This document shows positions 18,433 to 26,757 of a stretch of 64,000 nt of DNA, one piece after another. The stretch is from positions 1,178,001 to 1,242,000 of the forward strand of contig JARFVT010000013.1 in the NCBI GenBank assembly GCA_036677425.1. The letters are read 5' to 3'. The notes below the pieces were generated by a model that had not been told where the DNA came from, did no database searches, and saw only the letters and a program-made list of their open reading frames with translations. Made by a program: the position numbers and the translations under genes. The DNA is from JARFVT01 sp036677425. GTDB lineage: Bacteria; Pseudomonadota; Alphaproteobacteria; UBA8366; Aestuariispiraceae. Positions within the stretch are counted from its first letter, which is position 1. Each line of letters opens with the position of its first letter.

Positions 18433-18654
18433 TTATATTTCTTCAATTCTAACTTTTTGGAAGCCGTTTTTACGTGATTTTAAATTTAGGCTAACTTCGT
18501 TAACCATAGAATTCAACCCATCGCTATCATAAGTTTTTTTCGTGCTATCCAATGGTAAATTAGTTTTGATAACTAAGATATGTTGCCATTCCTTACCATC
18601 CCATTCGATTATTCGCTTTTCATCAACAATATTCTTATGATTTAATTTTGCCAT
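18433..18654 (-). CDS. Small protein of unknown function between lpd and lipA
   Basis: 73 codons, preceded by a GGGGC-type ribosome site, in the same direction as the genes on both sides. The product is charged and soluble ('LNHKNIVDEKRIIEWDGKEW', 'SLNLKSRKNGFQKVRIEEI') with a beta-rich look and no motif I recognise. Codon use resembles its neighbours and it fills most of the gap between lpd and lipA. It is more likely a real gene than not. Confidence 0.5.
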   Translation of the reverse strand: MAKLNHKNIVDEKRIIEWDGKEWQHILVIKTNLPLDSTKKTYDSDGLNSMVNEVSLNLKSRKNGFQKVRIEEI

Positions 18655-18758
18655 GTTTAATAAAGCCCCAATAATTTATTTTAAAAAATAATACTAAACT
18701 ATCAATATATAAAATAATATATATATTTAAATATTTTACTATATAATTTTATTATTTT

Positions 18759-20168
18759 CTACATATGTATTGCTTTACCATAGGCATCTAATACCGCCTC
18801 ATGCATCATTTCTGATAAGGTTGGGTGCGGGAATACCGTATGCATTAAATCCTCTTCGGTTGTTTCCAATGTTTTGGCAATGCTGTAACCCTGAATAAGT
18901 TCGGTTACCTCAGCACCAATCATATGTGCGCCCAATAATTCACCAGTTTTTTCATTAAAAATAACTTTTACCATGCCCTCATCTTCACCAAGTGCAACCG
19001 CCTTACCATTTGCCATGAATGGGAAACGGCCAACTTTTATTTTATAGCCTTTTTCTTTTGCCCCTGCTTCGGTTAAGCCAATTGATGCTATTTGTGGATG
19101 GCAATATGTGCAACCGGGAATTCGGCTTAAATCAAGCGGATGAGTATTTTTCAAACCAGCAATCTTCTCAACACAAATCACCCCTTCATGTTCTGCCTTA
19201 TGGGCAAGCCACGGCGGGCCGGTTAAATCACCAATTGCATAGACACCTGCTTCACCAGTTTCACACCATTGATTAATTTCCACATGAGCGCGATCAACTT
19301 TAACCTTTGTCCCCTCAAGACCAATATTTTCCACATTACCAACAATACCGACAGCGCTTATAACTCTATCGACAGTAATTTCTGATAATTTTCCATCCTG
19401 TTCAATGGTTACACAAACATCATTATCATTATGTTTCAGGCTTTTAACAGCAGCCTTTGCCATAATATTAATGCCTTGTTTGGTGAATGCCTTATGGGCA
19501 AGTTTTGATATTTCTTCATCTTCAACGGGAAGAACCCTATCCATAACTTCAACAACAGTGGTTTTTGCACCAAATTCATTAAAGAAGCTGGCAAACTCAA
19601 TGCCGATGGCCCCTGAGCCAATAACAAGCAAAGATTTTGGCAATTCTTTTGGCACTAATGCCTCACGATAAGTCCAAACCAATTTACCATCGGCTTCTAA
19701 CCCTGGCAATTGCCTTGCCCTTGCACCCGTTGCCAATATTATATGTTTGGCGCTTAATGTGGCGATTAATTTATTGTCTTTTTCAACGGTAATCTGCCTT
19801 GCACCAGATACACCAGCAAGTTTTCCCCAGCCATCAAAAACTGTTACCTTATTTTTTTTCAAAAGATGCGCCACACCACCGCTTAATTTTGCGGCAACGC
19901 CCCGGCTTCGTTTAACAATATCGGCAAGATCAAATGTTACATTATCAACCTTGATGCCATATTCATTTGCATGTTTAATATTACGGTAAATTTCGGCGGA
20001 TCTTAATAAAGCCTTGGTTGGGATACAGCCCCAATTTAAACATATACCGCCCAGATGATTTGCCTCCACCAATGCGGTCCTCATGCCCAATTGCGCAGCA
20101 CGTATAGCAGTTACATAGCCACCAGGGCCGCCACCGACGATAATTATATCAAATTTTTGATCAGCCAT
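18759..20168 (-). CDS. lpdA: Dihydrolipoyl dehydrogenase (E3)
   Basis: FAD flavoenzyme that reoxidises dihydrolipoamide of the pyruvate dehydrogenase complex with NAD+. The 469 residues carry the FAD Rossmann motif GGGPGGY near 12-18, the redox disulfide Cys43-Cys48 in 'GGICLNWGCIPTKALL', an NAD-binding 'VIGSGAIGIEFASFF', and the C-terminal catalytic His-Glu pair in 'HPTLSEMMHEAVLDAYG'. The end is normal and complete. It lies downstream of pdhC, so the complete set E1 alpha, E1 beta, E2 and E3 is present in order. Confidence 0.97.
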   Translation of the reverse strand: MADQKFDIIIVGGGPGGYVTAIRAAQLGMRTALVEANHLGGICLNWGCIPTKALLRSAEIYRNIKHANEYGIKVDNVTFDLADIVKRSRGVAAKLSGGVAHLLKKNKVTVFDGWGKLAGVSGARQITVEKDNKLIATLSAKHIILATGARARQLPGLEADGKLVWTYREALVPKELPKSLLVIGSGAIGIEFASFFNEFGAKTTVVEVMDRVLPVEDEEISKLAHKAFTKQGINIMAKAAVKSLKHNDNDVCVTIEQDGKLSEITVDRVISAVGIVGNVENIGLEGTKVKVDRAHVEINQWCETGEAGVYAIGDLTGPPWLAHKAEHEGVICVEKIAGLKNTHPLDLSRIPGCTYCHPQIASIGLTEAGAKEKGYKIKVGRFPFMANGKAVALGEDEGMVKVIFNEKTGELLGAHMIGAEVTELIQGYSIAKTLETTEEDLMHTVFPHPTLSEMMHEAVLDAYGKAIHM

Positions 20169-20283
20169 TTTTTTAAAAACCCCTTAGGATATATATAGTT
20201 TTTAAATATTATATAATTATAATTTAAAATTATAAAATCATTGATAATGGATCTTCTATTAGACATTTAAATGCCGTGTGTAA

Positions 20284-21501
20284 TTAAGCAACAATTGCCC
20301 AATCAACCGCACGATGATCGACCGATAAAGTCGCCGTCATCACGGTGGCAATTGCCAATTCGCCATTTTTGACTATGGCGCGTTCTTTACCCGCACCGAT
20401 TGCCAAAATACAAGCCTGTGGTGGATTTACCACCGCTTGGAAATTATCAATACCAAACATTCCAAGGTTAGAAATTGAAAATGTTCCGCCTTGATATTCT
20501 TCTGGCATTAATTTGCCTTCACGGGCTTTTTTTGCCAACTCTTTTATTTCATTTGAAATAACCGCCAAGCCTTTATTGCCCGCATCACGCACAACGGGTG
20601 TTATTAAACCACCATCAATAGCAACAGCAACCGCCACATCGGCCTGTTTATAAAGCTTGATAGTATCACCCGCATATGAAGCATTAGCCGCAGGAACCTT
20701 ACGTAAAGAAATTCCCGTTGCCTTGATAACTAAATCATTAACAGAAATTTTAAATTGACCATCGGCCTTGGCGTTTAAATCCTTACGCATGGCAAGCAAT
20801 TTATCCAATTCCACATCAACAGATAGATAGAAATGCGGCACTGTTTGTTTTGATAAGCTAAGACGTTTTGCAATGGTTTTCCGCATATTATTTAATTTTA
20901 ATATGTCAAATTCAGGCTCAAATGGATTATCGGTTACTGGTGCAGTAACAGCAGCATCAGTTATTACATCGGTAGAAGCCTTACCAATACCAGCAGCTAT
21001 TGCCTGTTCGACATCATTTTTAATGATGCGCCCATGTGGGCCGCTGCCTTTAATCGTGCCAATTTCAATATTTTCCTGCGCGGCAATACGTTTTGCCAAT
21101 GGTGATGCAAATATGCGCATGTCAGAAGTATTAACATTTGCAGCTGGTGCAGTTGCAATCGGTGCAGCAACAGCAACAGCTGGTGCTATGCCCTCTTTTG
21201 GTACAACTGGCGCAACATCAACAGATAATGATATATTATCAATGGCGGAAATATCTTCGCCATCTTCTAATAATACAGCAATCACGCTGTTAACCGCGAT
21301 ATTTTCACTGCCATCAACAACTATAATTTTACCAACCACCCCCTCATCGACGGCTTCGACTTCCATTGTTGCCTTATCGGTTTCAATTTCGGCAATAACA
21401 TCTCCAGATTCAACGCTATCGCCTTCTTTAACCATCCATTTAGCCAGCGTTCCCTCCGTCATGGTTGGCGATAATGCTGGCATTAAAATTTTTACAGGCA
21501 T
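20284..21501 (-). CDS. pdhC: Pyruvate dehydrogenase E2 (dihydrolipoamide acetyltransferase), 3' end cut by an in-frame stop
   Basis: Acetyltransferase core of the pyruvate dehydrogenase complex. From the ATG at 21501 (AGGA site eight bases upstream) the 405 residues comprise a lipoyl domain (1-77, Lys43), a peripheral-subunit-binding domain (about 129-165) and the catalytic domain (from 195). Two oddities stand out. The active-site motif reads H396-R-A-V-D400-W, while the family has HRxxDG. The reading frame then stops with TAA (20284-20286) five codons later. In the same frame 17 more codons follow to a second TAA at 20230-20232 and read 'LHTAFKCLIEDPLSMIL', the normal family C-terminus. The protein is therefore truncated unless the stop is suppressed. 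Catalytic His and Asp remain. Whether the trimmed product assembles is unknown. Confidence 0.9.
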   Translation of the reverse strand: MPVKILMPALSPTMTEGTLAKWMVKEGDSVESGDVIAEIETDKATMEVEAVDEGVVGKIIVVDGSENIAVNSVIAVLLEDGEDISAIDNISLSVDVAPVVPKEGIAPAVAVAAPIATAPAANVNTSDMRIFASPLAKRIAAQENIEIGTIKGSGPHGRIIKNDVEQAIAAGIGKASTDVITDAAVTAPVTDNPFEPEFDILKLNNMRKTIAKRLSLSKQTVPHFYLSVDVELDKLLAMRKDLNAKADGQFKISVNDLVIKATGISLRKVPAANASYAGDTIKLYKQADVAVAVAIDGGLITPVVRDAGNKGLAVISNEIKELAKKAREGKLMPEEYQGGTFSISNLGMFGIDNFQAVVNPPQACILAIGAGKERAIVKNGELAIATVMTATLSVDHRAVDWAIVA

Positions 21502-21524
21502 TTTTTCTATCCTTATATTATTGA

Positions 21525-22904
21525 TTAACGATAGCAAACGGCCTTAGCCGCATCGACGATATCTTGAATTTGTACCAAAGCCAATTTTTCAAGATTTTCT
21601 GCATATGGCATCGGCACATCCTTGCCGCAAACCCGCGTTACTGGTGCATCCAACCAATCAAATGCTTGTTCCATAATGATTGCAGATATTTCCGAACCAA
21701 TGCCTGAAAATTCCCAACCTTCCTCAACTGTTACGAGACGGTTAGTTTTTTTGACCGAATTAATAATTGCTTCACGATCAAGCGGTCGAATAGTCCGCAG
21801 ATCTATCACTTCGGCGCTTATGCCTTGTTCCGCCAGAATATCAGCTGCCTCAATAGCTTTACCAACCATTAAAGAAAATGCGGTGATAGTAACATCACTG
21901 CCATGACGGATAATTTTTGCCTTGCCAATTGGCACTGTCCAATCATCACAATCTGGCACTTCAAAGCTATTCCCGTATAATAATTCATTTTCAAGAAATA
22001 TTATTGGGTTTGGATCACGGATAGCCGATTTTAATAATCCTTTAGCATCCGATGCGCTATATGGTGCAATGACTTTTAAGCCGGGAACATGGGCAAACCA
22101 ACTAGCATAACATTGTGAATGTTGCGCCGCAACGCGGCTGGCTGCGCCATTTGCACCACGGAAAACGATTGACGAGCTTATTTGCCCGCCTGACATATAT
22201 AATGTCTTGGCAGCGGAATTTATAATTTGATCCATAGCCTGCATGGCAAAATTAAATGTCATAAATTCAACAATTGGCTTTAAGCCCATAAAAGATGCAC
22301 CAACGCCAATACCCGTAAAACCCAATTCGGTTATTGGCGTATCAATAACACGCCTTTCACCAAATTCATCTAATAAACCTTGGCTGACTTTATAAGCACC
22401 TTGATATTGTGCAACTTCTTCGCCCATAAGGAAAACATCACCATCGCGGCGCATTTCTTCAGCCATGGCATCACGTAGAGATTCACGCAAAGTCTCAGTT
22501 TTAAATGAACCCGTCCAATCTGGCTCTGCCTCGATTATTGCAACTGGTGAGCTAGAAATGCTCGCAGACGATGCGGCTGGTATTGCATCAATGGCGACCG
22601 CATCCGCTGTTACTGCTACTGGTACTGCGACATTAACATCACCAATGGCAGAGGCATCTTCGCCATCTTCTAATAAAACAGCAATCACGCTATTTACCGC
22701 GATATTTTCACTGCCATCGGCAACTATAATTTTACCAATGATGCCCTCATCAACGGCTTCGACTTCCATTGTTGCCTTATCGGTTTCAATTTCGGCAATA
22801 ACATCACCCGCCGCAACGCTATCACCTTCTTTAACATTCCATTTAGCTAAATTGCCTTCGGTCATTGTTGGTGACAAGGCAGGCATTAAAATATTAATTG
22901 GCAT
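21525..22904 (-). CDS. pdhB: Pyruvate dehydrogenase E1 beta subunit with N-terminal lipoyl domain
   Basis: Beta half of the thiamine-diphosphate E1 component. The 459 residues begin with a lipoyl domain (1-77, Lys43 in 'ETDKATMEV'), an alphaproteobacterial hallmark, then an Ala/Val/Ile-rich linker (about 80-130) and the E1-beta transketolase-like domain (135-459; 'RESLRDAMAEEMRRD', 'EEVAQYQGAYKVSQGLL', 'VRVCGKDVPMPYAENLEKLA' type ending). The gene is complete. It lies 27 bp after pdhA and 23 bp before the pdhC start. Its lipoyl-coding DNA shares a 53-bp identical stretch with that of pdhC. Confidence 0.96.
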   Translation of the reverse strand: MPINILMPALSPTMTEGNLAKWNVKEGDSVAAGDVIAEIETDKATMEVEAVDEGIIGKIIVADGSENIAVNSVIAVLLEDGEDASAIGDVNVAVPVAVTADAVAIDAIPAASSASISSSPVAIIEAEPDWTGSFKTETLRESLRDAMAEEMRRDGDVFLMGEEVAQYQGAYKVSQGLLDEFGERRVIDTPITELGFTGIGVGASFMGLKPIVEFMTFNFAMQAMDQIINSAAKTLYMSGGQISSSIVFRGANGAASRVAAQHSQCYASWFAHVPGLKVIAPYSASDAKGLLKSAIRDPNPIIFLENELLYGNSFEVPDCDDWTVPIGKAKIIRHGSDVTITAFSLMVGKAIEAADILAEQGISAEVIDLRTIRPLDREAIINSVKKTNRLVTVEEGWEFSGIGSEISAIIMEQAFDWLDAPVTRVCGKDVPMPYAENLEKLALVQIQDIVDAAKAVCYR

Positions 22905-22931
22905 TATCCAACTCTCCTGATTAAATAGCGA

Positions 22932-23954
22932 TCATGCTTGCGTATGAATATCTGTCCAAAGCTCACTTGCATCTGGTAATGGGCTTGTTTGTGCAAATTC
23001 GGCTGCGTCAGATACAATAATCTTAATTTCTTTATCTATTGCTTTTAAATCTTCGGCGCTCGACATGTTAGCATCGATTAATAAATTTTTCACATGATCA
23101 ATTGGGTCATGTAATTCTTTTACTTTATTGACCTCTTCTTTACTGCGATATTTTGCAGGATCAGACATGGAATGACCGCGATAACGATAGGTATTCATTT
23201 CCAAAATATATGGCCCTTTACCACTACGGGCATGATTTAAAGCTTTTTCTGCACCTTCACGCACCGCATTAACATCCATACCATCGACGCTTAGTCCCGG
23301 AATTCCATATGCTTTACCACGATTATGTAAATCAGCACCACTAGCAGAAGAACGTTCAACCGAAGTTCCCATACCATATTTATTATTTTCTATCACATAG
23401 ACAACGGGTAGCTTCCATAATGCTGCCATATTAAATGCTTCGTAAACCTGACCTTGATTTATAGCGCCATCGCCGCAATAAGCCATACAAACATTATCAG
23501 TTTCTTTATATTTCATCGCAAAAGCAATGCCAGTTCCAAGCGGCATTTGCGCGCCAACGATACCATGACCGCCATAAAAATTACGTTCCTTTGAGAACAT
23601 ATGCATACTGCCGCCCTTGCCCTTGGAATAACCACCAGAACGACCCGTTAATTCCGCCATAACGCCCCTTGCCTCCATACCACAAGCAAGCATATGACCA
23701 TGATCACGATAACTAGTTATAACCGCATCACCTTCGATTGCGATTGCTTGCATACCAACGACCACGGCTTCTTGACCAATATATAAATGACAAAACCCGC
23801 CAATAAGCCCCATGCCATATAATTGACCAGCTTTTTCTTCAAAACGGCGAATAGACAGCATATTACGGTAATCGGTTAAAAGCTGTTTAGATGTATAATT
23901 ATTCTTTTTGGCAATATTTTTGCCAGCCTTACGCTTAGCTGATGTTTTTACCAT
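22932..23954 (-). CDS. pdhA: Pyruvate dehydrogenase E1 alpha subunit
   Basis: Alpha half of the E1 component, decarboxylating pyruvate on thiamine diphosphate. In 340 residues the core begins with 'YRNMLSIRRFEEKAGQLYG', has the thiamine-diphosphate motif beginning GDGAINQG and ending in ENN, and 'YRYRGHSMSDPAKYRSKEE', the phosphorylation-loop-like region seen in the family. The 20-residue N-terminal extension rich in Lys and Ala is common in alphaproteobacteria. It is the first gene of the pdhA-pdhB-pdhC-lpd series, with 250 bp upstream before ftsB, where a promoter is likely though not identified. Confidence 0.97.
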   Translation of the reverse strand: MVKTSAKRKAGKNIAKKNNYTSKQLLTDYRNMLSIRRFEEKAGQLYGMGLIGGFCHLYIGQEAVVVGMQAIAIEGDAVITSYRDHGHMLACGMEARGVMAELTGRSGGYSKGKGGSMHMFSKERNFYGGHGIVGAQMPLGTGIAFAMKYKETDNVCMAYCGDGAINQGQVYEAFNMAALWKLPVVYVIENNKYGMGTSVERSSASGADLHNRGKAYGIPGLSVDGMDVNAVREGAEKALNHARSGKGPYILEMNTYRYRGHSMSDPAKYRSKEEVNKVKELHDPIDHVKNLLIDANMSSAEDLKAIDKEIKIIVSDAAEFAQTSPLPDASELWTDIHTQA

Positions 23955-24204
23955 TATAAATTACCCTGTAATAATTGTTATTAATTAATTTATAGCAAAT
24001 ACTGCATAGATAATATAACTTTTATAATATAATTACAACATTATTATAAGTATTTGATATTTATGATAAAAATGATAATTAACTTAATTATGGTTAAGTT
24101 GTATATTTCCTATGATAAAATGTAGTTTTTCTAAAAAAAATATAATCAATTGTCCTGATATATCGCCATATGAATATTATTTATTCTCATATGGATAGAA
24201 TATA

Positions 24205-24516
24205 TTATTTATTAAATATGATAATTTCATTAATTTTAGCAAAATTAAGAGTGTGTCGCGTTACCTCATCTAACATATCAGCATCGAGGCTATTAGGATG
24301 TAGATATGATGTTTTCTTTGCAATTTCCGCATGGCTTGATTGTAGATTTGAAAGGTTTTTCTCTGCTTTTGCAACTTCAATATTCAATCGAACATAGGCA
24401 AATATACCGCGATCACCTTGGATAGAATGATATGCTAAATAGCCAATGATGCTTATGGCGATCACTGGTGTTATTATTTGTTTAAATCGATATTTTATTT
24501 CTCTGATAACAGCCAT
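24205..24516 (-). CDS. ftsB: FtsB/DivIC-family septum formation initiator
   Basis: Small bitopic division protein. From the ATG at 24516 the 103 residues have a short cytoplasmic start, one membrane helix (about 15-32, 'QIITPVIAISIIGYLAYHS') and a periplasmic coiled coil (45-75) that in the family pairs with FtsL. The conserved 'GDRGIFAYVRL' and 'LHPNSLDADMLDEVTRHTLNF' are characteristic of alphaproteobacterial forms, and the position between eno and pdhA is the normal alphaproteobacterial one. An ATG 9 bp upstream at 24525 is possible. The start codon lies in one arm of a perfect inverted repeat. Confidence 0.88.
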   Translation of the reverse strand: MAVIREIKYRFKQIITPVIAISIIGYLAYHSIQGDRGIFAYVRLNIEVAKAEKNLSNLQSSHAEIAKKTSYLHPNSLDADMLDEVTRHTLNFAKINEIIIFNK

Positions 24517-24542
24517 ATTTAACATTGAATCATATGGCTGTT
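24508..24542 (-). promoter_or_regulatory. Perfect inverted repeat covering the ftsB translation start
   Basis: Arms of 11 bp (24508-24518 and 24532-24542, AACAGCCATAT and its complement) enclose a 13-nt loop. On the ftsB transcript the ATG at 24516 sits in the 3' arm and the alternative ATG at 24525 in the loop, so folding would bury the start region. On the opposite strand the hairpin is followed by five T and could act as a terminator, but no gene reads into it from that side. Confidence 0.45.
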
Positions 24543-24580
24543 TTTACGTCAAGTATAAATTATAAAATATTATATATATC

Positions 24581-25858
24581 TTATTTAATCTTTAAAATAT
24601 CACGACCAGCGTATATTGCGCTATCACCAAGCATTTCTTCGATTCTAAGAAGTTGATTATATTTTGCCAATCTATCTGATCTGCTAAGCGAGCCCGTTTT
24701 AATTTGACCGCAATTTGTCGCCACTGCTAAATCAGCGATGGTGCAATCTTCTGTTTCGCCAGACCGATGCGACATAACCGCACTATAACCCGCCCGATGC
24801 GCCATTTCTACCGCTTGCAATGTTTCGCTTAATGTGCCAATTTGATTAACCTTAACTAATATTGAATTGGCAACGCCTTTATCAATACCAGTGCGCAATC
24901 TTTTTGGATTTGTTACGAATAAATCATCGCCAACAAGCTGTATTTTTTTGCCAAGTTCGGCGGTTAATGCCTCCCAGCCATCCCAATCATCTTCATCCAT
25001 TCCATCTTCAATAGAAATAATCGGATAATTATCACAAAGCGATTTTAGATATTTCACATTACCAGAAAAATCCAGTGTCTTACCCTCACCCGCAAGGATA
25101 TATTTGCTATCTTTATAATATTCACTTGCCGCACAATCCAAGGCCAGCATAACATCGCTTCCCGCCTTAAAACCGGCATCTTCAACAGATTTCATAATGA
25201 ATGATAAAGCCTCATCAGCTGATGCTAAATTAGGGGCAAAACCACCCTCGTCACCAACATTAGTGTTATGGCCTGATTTTTTTAAACCTGACTTCAAAGC
25301 ATGAAATATTTCTGCGCCTATGCGAAGTGCCTCTTTAAAATTTTTGGCAGCCACAGGCATTATCATAAATTCTTGAATATCGATTGGGTTATCTGCATGT
25401 TCACCACCATTGATGATATTCATCATCGGTACGGGTAAAACCCTTGCTGAAACACCGCCAATATAGCGATATAATGGCAGCCCAGCATAATCAGCCGCAG
25501 CTTTTGCATTGGCAAGCGAGACCCCAAGAATTGCATTAGCACCAAGACGAGATTTATTTTCAGTGCCATCAAGGTCGATTAAAATATTATCAATTGCTAC
25601 TTGATCGCTAGCATCCATACCAATTAATTCTTGGCAAATTTCACCATTAACACCGACAATGGCTTTTTCGACACCTTTACCCATATATCTTGTGCCACCA
25701 TCGCGCAATTCATGGGCCTCATGTACACCAGTTGACGCACCGCTTGGCACGCCAGCACGACCAAAGGCACCGCCTTCTAACATAACTTCAACTTCGATTG
25801 TTGGGTTGCCCCGACTATCAAGAATTTCGCGGGCATGTATATCGATAATTGCGCTCAT
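24581..25858 (-). CDS. eno: Enolase
   Basis: Interconverts 2-phosphoglycerate and phosphoenolpyruvate. The 425 residues are full length, with 'REILDSRGNPTIEVEV' at the start, the loop 'SGASTGVHEAHELRD', the metal ligands in 'LALDCAASEYY' and 'IEDGMDEDDW', 'VGDDLFVTN', the general base in 'ILVKVNQIGTL' and 'MSHRSGETED'. Nothing is missing. It lies between kdsA and ftsB on the same strand, the usual alphaproteobacterial order. Confidence 0.98.
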   Translation of the reverse strand: MSAIIDIHAREILDSRGNPTIEVEVMLEGGAFGRAGVPSGASTGVHEAHELRDGGTRYMGKGVEKAIVGVNGEICQELIGMDASDQVAIDNILIDLDGTENKSRLGANAILGVSLANAKAAADYAGLPLYRYIGGVSARVLPVPMMNIINGGEHADNPIDIQEFMIMPVAAKNFKEALRIGAEIFHALKSGLKKSGHNTNVGDEGGFAPNLASADEALSFIMKSVEDAGFKAGSDVMLALDCAASEYYKDSKYILAGEGKTLDFSGNVKYLKSLCDNYPIISIEDGMDEDDWDGWEALTAELGKKIQLVGDDLFVTNPKRLRTGIDKGVANSILVKVNQIGTLSETLQAVEMAHRAGYSAVMSHRSGETEDCTIADLAVATNCGQIKTGSLSRSDRLAKYNQLLRIEEMLGDSAIYAGRDILKIK

Positions 25859-25900
25859 TTAATATTCCATTCCTATATATAAATTACTTATTAGGTATAA

Positions 25901-26746
25901 TTACGGTAATATAATTGGATTTTCTTTGGCTAATTTATCAAATTTTTGTAATGTTGAAAGCAGACTTTCTAATTGATCTAATGGCACCATATTAGGGCCG
26001 TCAGATGGCGCATTATCAGGGTCTTGGTGAGTTTCGATAAAAACTGCTGCTACACCAAGCGATATTGCGGCCCGTGCCAACACGGGAACAAATTCACGTT
26101 GACCACCAGATGTAGCCCCCTGTCCACCTGGCTGCTGCACCGAATGGGTCGCATCAAAAACAATTGGTTTGTTAGTTTTTGCCATTGTTGGCAATGACCG
26201 CATATCGCTAATTAATGTATTATAGCCAAAGCTTGTGCCACGTTCACAAAGCATGACATCATGGCAACCTGCTTCGCGCATTTTATTTACAATATTAACC
26301 ATTTCCCACGGTGCTAAAAATTGACCTTTTTTAACATTAACTACAAGCCCAGATTTGGCCGCCGCAATTAATAAATCGGTTTGACGACATAAAAATGCAG
26401 GAATTTGCAAAATATCAACAAAATCTTTAAGTTTATCACATTGATCATCTTTATGAATATCGGTAACAATCGGTATGTTATATTCATTTTTAACCGCCGC
26501 AAAAATATCTATAGCTTTTTCCAACCCAACGCCGCGCGGACTATTAATCGATGTGCGATTTGCCTTATCAAATGATGTTTTATAAATATAACCGATACCA
26601 AGTTTGGTGGTTATTTCTTTAATTTCCCCTGCCATATCAATGGCATGATCAAGACTTTCCATCGCGCATGGCCCCGCTAAAACCACGAAGGGTAAATCAT
26701 TACCGATTGTAAAATTACCCATTTTAATATGATGCTGTTTTGTCAT
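25901..26746 (-). CDS. kdsA: 3-deoxy-8-phosphooctulonate synthase (KDO-8-P synthase)
   Basis: Condenses phosphoenolpyruvate with arabinose 5-phosphate to KDO-8-phosphate for lipopolysaccharide inner core. The 281 residues carry 'VVLAGPCAMESLDHA', 'YKTSFDKANRTSI', 'DILQIPAFLCRQTDLL', 'CERGTSFGYN' and 'VFDATHSVQQPGGQGATSGG', all standard. The presence of the gene supports a Gram-negative envelope with LPS. It starts 11 bp after the second stop of pyrG and so is likely to be cotranscribed with it. Confidence 0.97.
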   Translation of the reverse strand: MTKQHHIKMGNFTIGNDLPFVVLAGPCAMESLDHAIDMAGEIKEITTKLGIGYIYKTSFDKANRTSINSPRGVGLEKAIDIFAAVKNEYNIPIVTDIHKDDQCDKLKDFVDILQIPAFLCRQTDLLIAAAKSGLVVNVKKGQFLAPWEMVNIVNKMREAGCHDVMLCERGTSFGYNTLISDMRSLPTMAKTNKPIVFDATHSVQQPGGQGATSGGQREFVPVLARAAISLGVAAVFIETHQDPDNAPSDGPNMVPLDQLESLLSTLQKFDKLAKENPIILP

Positions 26747-26757
26747 TATAATAATCT

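Noticed and set aside
20873..21547. 224-codon frame opposite pdhC
   Set aside because: Ala/Ser/Thr-rich shadow of the lipoyl and linker regions.
24166..24194. Inverted repeat with 8-bp arms between pdhA and ftsB
   Set aside because: Short AT-rich arms without a T-run; no clear role.
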